The notes under the pieces were generated by a model. That model ran no database searches and was not told the DNA's origin. It saw only the letters and a program-made list of their open reading frames with translations. The translations under genes and the position numbers were made by a program. DNA of 64,000 bases from Galbula dea (Eukaryota > Chordata > Aves > Piciformes > Galbulidae), in assembly GCA_013399015.1 (NCBI GenBank), contig VWZX01008950.1, positions 1-64,000 on the forward strand. Reading direction: 5' to 3'. This document shows, one piece after another, positions 59,601 to 64,000 of this stretch. Numbering within the stretch: the stretch's first letter is position 1; the number at the start of each line of letters is the position of its first letter.

Positions 59601-60408
59601 TGAAAAAAAGGAAGACCCCACAACCTATACATTCCTAGCTTTAACAAAAACAAACAGAAAATGGCAATAGAGGGGTGAAACAAAAATGCTATCTTTCTGA
59701 ATTACACTCAAGGCTGTGAAAAAAGAGATGAGGTATATAACTGCACTTAGTTATGCATACAGATAGTCTTGCACTGAGTTTAAAGACCTTTCCCAAGTCA
59801 CAGGTATGTGTCAGAGGCAGAAATGGATACAGCTATAGCATATAATTAAGTACATTTGAATGCAAAACATTTTTCTATTCTTTAACTTAGTTTAAGTTAA
59901 AACTAACTTGGGGAATGTGGAGACTAAACTAACCAATGTGGGGAAAAATGTGTATTTATACATTCTTTTTCCTTCTTGTGATAATATCTAGAAGTTTCAT
60001 TCAGAATACCATTTAATGAATTTTTAAGCAGACACATAACAAACTTGTATTCTAAGCACTAATGTGGTTGCCTTCGTATATCAGCTTTGTGTCTATGCAA
60101 CTAACAGAAACAAAAAAAAGATAAAGAAGTGAAAAGCACAGACATTTTTTAATCAACAGTTTTTCCATTAATTCTACCCATATGTCAATACTTGTTTTGG
60201 TAAGAATGAAGATATGCAATATGTGGTCTTTGTTTCTACATATGTATACTTGTCTTTCTCTTTTTTCCTCTCACTCTCTTTTCCTCTTTCTCCTTATATA
60301 CAAGTTAGGAAAGTCTTGTACCTTTATCACTGATAATTGCTGGTTAATTCAATGCTTTTAGTAAAATGTTCATGTGATTGATTTCAAAATTATGGTCGTG
60401 GTTTCTCT
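56648..60408. other. Long unassigned AT-rich stretch
   Basis: No gene is recognised. The frame at 57131-57340 gives a short charged, helix-like start (Glu/Lys/Gln-rich) that could be a coiled coil, but it ends in a T-run and has no splice-site support. The frame at 58229-58492 has no motif. Confidence 0.45.
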
Positions 60409-60413
60409 AGTAG

Positions 60414-61176
60414 TGTATCCATTTAGGGTTAGGGCTGGACTGACCACCACCCAGTGATAGACACTCCGCACTACTTCCCTGTCCCCCTCTTACCACCAAG
60501 GAAAAGGGAAAGGGAAATGGGAGAGAGACTTGTGGAATGAAAAAAAAAAACCAACTACAACTACTTTAATGAAAATTATAACAATAAATTAAATATATAT
60601 ATATATATATATATGTAAACATATATAGAAGAAGCACGGAATCCAAACCCTCCTTGATGGCAACTATGTCACCGTCCCCAATGATACTTCAATAGGAGGC
60701 ATTCAGCAGCACATGGGAATTGGATTCGGGGCTGGATCCTGGAGTTGGATTCAGGAATGAAAGGTAGAGAGAAGCAGCAAAGATGTGCCCTTGAAAAGCA
60801 GAAGATCAGGAAGCACGAGAGAGAAAGAGCGAGCAGAGGGGACTGACCCTCAGCTTTATATCAAGTACAATGTGTATGGAATGGAATACTTAGTTGGTCA
60901 GATTAGGGTCACCTGTCCTGTGCACTCCTTCCTGTAGGTGCAGACTTTTACTCTGCACCCCCCAACATGACACAAAAAAATATTTCAGCAGTGGCCCTGG
61001 TTTCCATACCAGGCCTCGGCAGTAAACCTGAACATTAGGCCTAATCACTGCTGGAAGCAGGCAGCGTTTGTAGAAAGCATACTGCCAGCTTCAAAACCTC
61101 AGTTATGTAGAGGAACTTTGGCTGGAAAACAAAGTCATCGAACAGAATTGATTCTGTTCTAACCCAAACCAGGACA
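60414..61176 (-). mobile_element. Solo LTR, family A, minus strand, near-perfect 5-bp target duplication
   Basis: On the minus strand the head 'tgtcctggtttgggttagaa' ends at plus 61176, followed by the palindrome (61140-61159, one mismatch), 'gggtgcagagtaaaagtctg', a TATA-like 'ttgatataaagctg' (plus about 60855-60868), 'aactccaggatccagccccg' and the A/T-rich poly(A) zone. The LTR end is near 60414. The flanks agtag (60409-60413) and agcag (61177-61181) differ by one base. An (AT)11 microsatellite has expanded at 60593-60614. No internal genes. Confidence 0.85.
60593..60614. repeat. (AT)11 microsatellite inside the LTR
   Basis: Eleven at units are followed by gtaaacatatata. Sister LTRs have a shorter 'tatatatt'-type stretch here, so the repeat grew after insertion and is likely polymorphic. 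Confidence 0.9.
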
Positions 61177-61181
61177 AGCAG

Positions 61182-64000
61182 GTTTGGTCTCGCCATGCAG
61201 GGACACTGACCCAATCTTGCCACACAGGTAATCAAAAGATTGACCTCTCCCTCAACCCACCGAGTGGGCCAGGACAGAATATAATTCAGATTTAAAATTG
61301 ATTGTGCTTTTGTTTTGTAGAACATAAACATAACATTACATAACATAACATAAACATGAACATAACATTTTGTAGGTACATAAGAATGCTTCTGGATTTC
61401 ATTATGCTTTTCTAGTTTCAGAGTTGATTTTCTAACAGTTTTGATAGTAAACAGCACATGACTCTTAAACTTGTCAATCATTTTGATGCTTTTTAAAAAA
61501 AGCTTTTTGTTTTTCCACCAAGATTTTTATTTTTTAACCACAACATGTAGCTAAATGATGAAGTGATATGGACTGGTTGTGACACCAGAAGACTAGAGTC
61601 ACAGCAGTCACCTTCTGTACTTCAGTTTCCCTGATTGCAAAAGTGATGATGCCGACCTCTTTTGTAAAGGGCTTTGATAAGAAGTGCTGTTTATATGGGA
61701 ACTAGTTATTAATAATCAGTTAAAGAGAAGCATGGATTAGGTGTATGGATGAGGAGAGAGAGAAATATAATCCCTAGTTTGCAAGAATTTATGGAAATTA
61801 ATGTCAGAGAAGAAAGTTTATTCATACTTGTGCCTGTGTGCTATTACTTAGATAGCAAGTGTTTGTTGATTGACACTGGCCTTTTCAGGATCCTGAAGTC
61901 TTTGTCAAGAAGAATCTGATGTTTGTTGTAGAATTTCTTCCTCTTAATACTGAGTTCTACTTAGATTTATTCTTTGTTTTCTCAGCACACTGCACTGCTC
62001 TCTCCAGGCAGCTAAGGCAGTGTGACCAGCACTCATTGGCTGCCCCTCGCCCTAGAGACACCCAAGACTGGGATTTGTCATTCTGTGATGATCATGGCTG
62101 TTCATGCTTTTAGGGCAGATGGTATCACACAACCTTGGCTCACCCCAGGGAGCTAAAAATCACTTACACCCAGGCAGTGAGGGTGGCCAGCACCACTCAG
62201 AACAGGACCAGTTTAGACCCGCAGGCCCCAGAGCCTGTACCCCCGGAGCACTGTGGTGTCAGGGGCTTTAACAAAGAAAGACTGGCATATTTTCCTTTTC
62301 GTTCCTTCTTTGAGGTTGAAATGACAAAGGGAAGACTGCCAGTGTATGGTGGTCCACAAATAAGGACAAACAATTCTTTAGTCCTCCTTCTTTTACCTTT
62401 GCTTTCTCAGTACTAAATATCATATGAAAGACAATATGTCATGCCTTCTTCACTGGACACCTCTTGTAGGTGGTTTCCCAAAGATTACAGAGATCTGAAA
62501 CCCTGGTACATCACCATAACTGTAAATGTTCTAAACCCTCTCACACTCATAAATGATACAGCTAGGGCACTGCCATGCATTGACAGTGTTCCAGTTATCT
62601 TCAGCAACAGGACCACTATAATTCTGAATTTGCATGATACAAGAGCTTTGCTAAAAATTCCTATGATTCTATTAAGCTAGGTTGTTAATCAGGAATAGAG
62701 ATAATGTTCCTATTACTCTGGTTAGTGTTAATAATGGCTGCAGTAGTCCAATAACACAATTCCAACATTACCTCTTTACAGAATTTGTTTTAGGTAATTT
62801 ATGGATCGTACCAAGTGATATATCCCATAACTACGAACTCAATAACTACCCGTAGAAAGTTTCTTAGCAACGTATATGAAGCGCTCTCATAGCATACAAT
62901 GATTTAAGGCAGAGCCTCCATTGGTCTGCTATTTCACAACTGGAATATTTTTTTGCAATCAATACATTACCACCTAAAAGCAGCCTCATGCAAGATTCTA
63001 AGTTATTTATAACTTAACTAGTTTTTTTCTGTCCCTGCTCAACAAATTGTGAACTCACAGATATGTCTTCCAATGGACCAGAGTCTGATACCCTTACATA
63101 CTCCTTTTTCTTCTGCACCACCATTAGGATGTCCCAGTTTACCTGGTCTCCTGGAATGGTTTAGTAGGCAAATGCCTCCAGACAGGAGCTCTCTGACTTT
63201 TTCATTCCCTCCTCCCCTGAGCACTATTTGTCAGATTCAACTGCAATAAACTTCCTGTACTGGAAGGAGCAGGAGGCTGTCATTAAGACTAAGCATAAGG
63301 AAGCCTAGCTGCCCAGCAAGGGTATTCTTACAGTCCTTCTGTGATAATAGAAAAGTTCAAAAGGATTCTCTTGGGCTCTGACTAACTTTTTTGTCTACAG
63401 TTGAAAAATAGGGCTGGCACCACCTTACCATGTAACCTTTATAAGTCTCTCGAGTGCTACATTTACATCTGCACACAAGCTATTACCACTTCTTTATACC
63501 ATTTGATGCAAATAGCCTGCACAGTTAATGTTTTATCATTACCAGAGAGAGTTAATTTAACCTAGAGAAGTTTACATGAAATATCTCTTTAATTCAAGGC
63601 TTCCTCCATCTCCCAGATGCTCCAAATACACCTTCTACATGCAGAGGAAATTTTATGTAAACCTCACAGAGACATTGCTGTGACCTTAACAGCTATCTGA
63701 ACTGTTCATTTAAATCTGGCTACAGCAGACTGCTTTAAGTGCTCAGGCATCAGTAGCACATTTTGAGCTGCTGTCTTTCCCAAGAATTTTTCAGACCAAG
63801 CCATCATTCAGCCTGCACACAGACCTTGCTGTGTAAATCCAGAAACACCAGGAAGCAATTGGCTTACTGCACATATTTCAATTAAGTGATTACTTGTAGG
63901 TCCCAGCATGTTACAGGAGAGGGTTCTGGTGCAAATAACATCATACTACTAGACAGTCTATGATCTGCAAAACCAAAAAGATGAGTCAGTGTCAGTTAAG
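61182..64000. other. Unassigned DNA at the window end
   Basis: No gene is recognised. It contains the AACAT-type repeat at 61321-61368 and a GC-richer piece at about 62020-62290 with a 93-codon open frame (62135-62416) lacking any motif I know. The minus-strand frame 61041-61481 starts in unique DNA and ends inside the LTR, so it is not a gene. Confidence 0.5.
61321..61368. repeat. AACAT-type simple repeat
   Basis: aacat, aacataa and tacataacataac units occur over about 48 bp. The repeat is bracketed by ttttgtag on both sides, suggesting an expansion that began from a small duplication. Confidence 0.8.

Noticed and set aside
61041..61481. 146-codon minus-strand frame
   Set aside because: It crosses the LTR boundary at 61176 from unique DNA into LTR sequence and has no motif.

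Overview
This window is bird nuclear DNA. The diagnostic signs are many CR1 LINE fragments, recognisable by their 3' ends (repeated 8-mers such as attctgtg next to 'gttggaagggacc'), and solo LTRs of avian endogenous retroviruses with TATA boxes, poly(A) signals and 5-bp target duplications. Two copies of an RTE-like LINE recall AviRTE, which from memory is patchily distributed in birds (suboscine passerines, parrots, hummingbirds, trogons, hornbills, mesites). That would narrow the host, but it is inference. I find no convincing host protein-coding exon, no rRNA, no CRISPR and no operon. Apart from the transposons, the listed open frames are short and do not read like proteins I know. The window is best described as intergenic or intronic, AT-rich and CpG-poor.

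Layout. 1-316: partial minus-strand LTR. 944-1696 and 1763-2325: two related solo LTRs 66 bp apart, each with its own target duplication. 3320-3775: CR1. 4822-5422: LTR-like element. 6164-7075: solo LTR with a CR1 nested in it. 8640-10168: possible LTR fragment, then a long CR1. 11177-11771: RTE-like element with a 12-bp target duplication. 13709-14833: solo LTR disrupted by a 52-N assembly gap and an exact 265-bp repeat. 16142-16922: minus-strand LTR ending in a tRNA-Lys-like sequence. 18239-18967, 19933-20499 and 28041-28485: more LTRs. 29351-30160: second RTE-like element with a 14-bp target duplication. 37794-38757 and 41158-41931: two long minus-strand LTRs. 45741-46345: well-preserved CR1. 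50498-51111: solo LTR. 55244-56647: two CR1 copies head-to-head, forming a 412-bp inverted repeat about 96% identical. 60414-61176: minus-strand solo LTR. The long stretches between are unassigned AT-rich DNA with a few small tandem repeats.

Nothing here acts as a pathway. The content is a record of retrotransposition, and no element looks autonomous: the CR1s are 5'-truncated and mutated, the RTE copies have lost most of their open frame, and I see no retroviral gag, pol or env frame. The points most worth a second look are the outward-facing CR1 pairs, the two internally deleted RTE copies (one with covarying hairpins), the LTR fused to a tRNA-Lys-like segment, the LTR subfamily with a duplicated 20-bp head, and the probable assembly error at 13970-14551.
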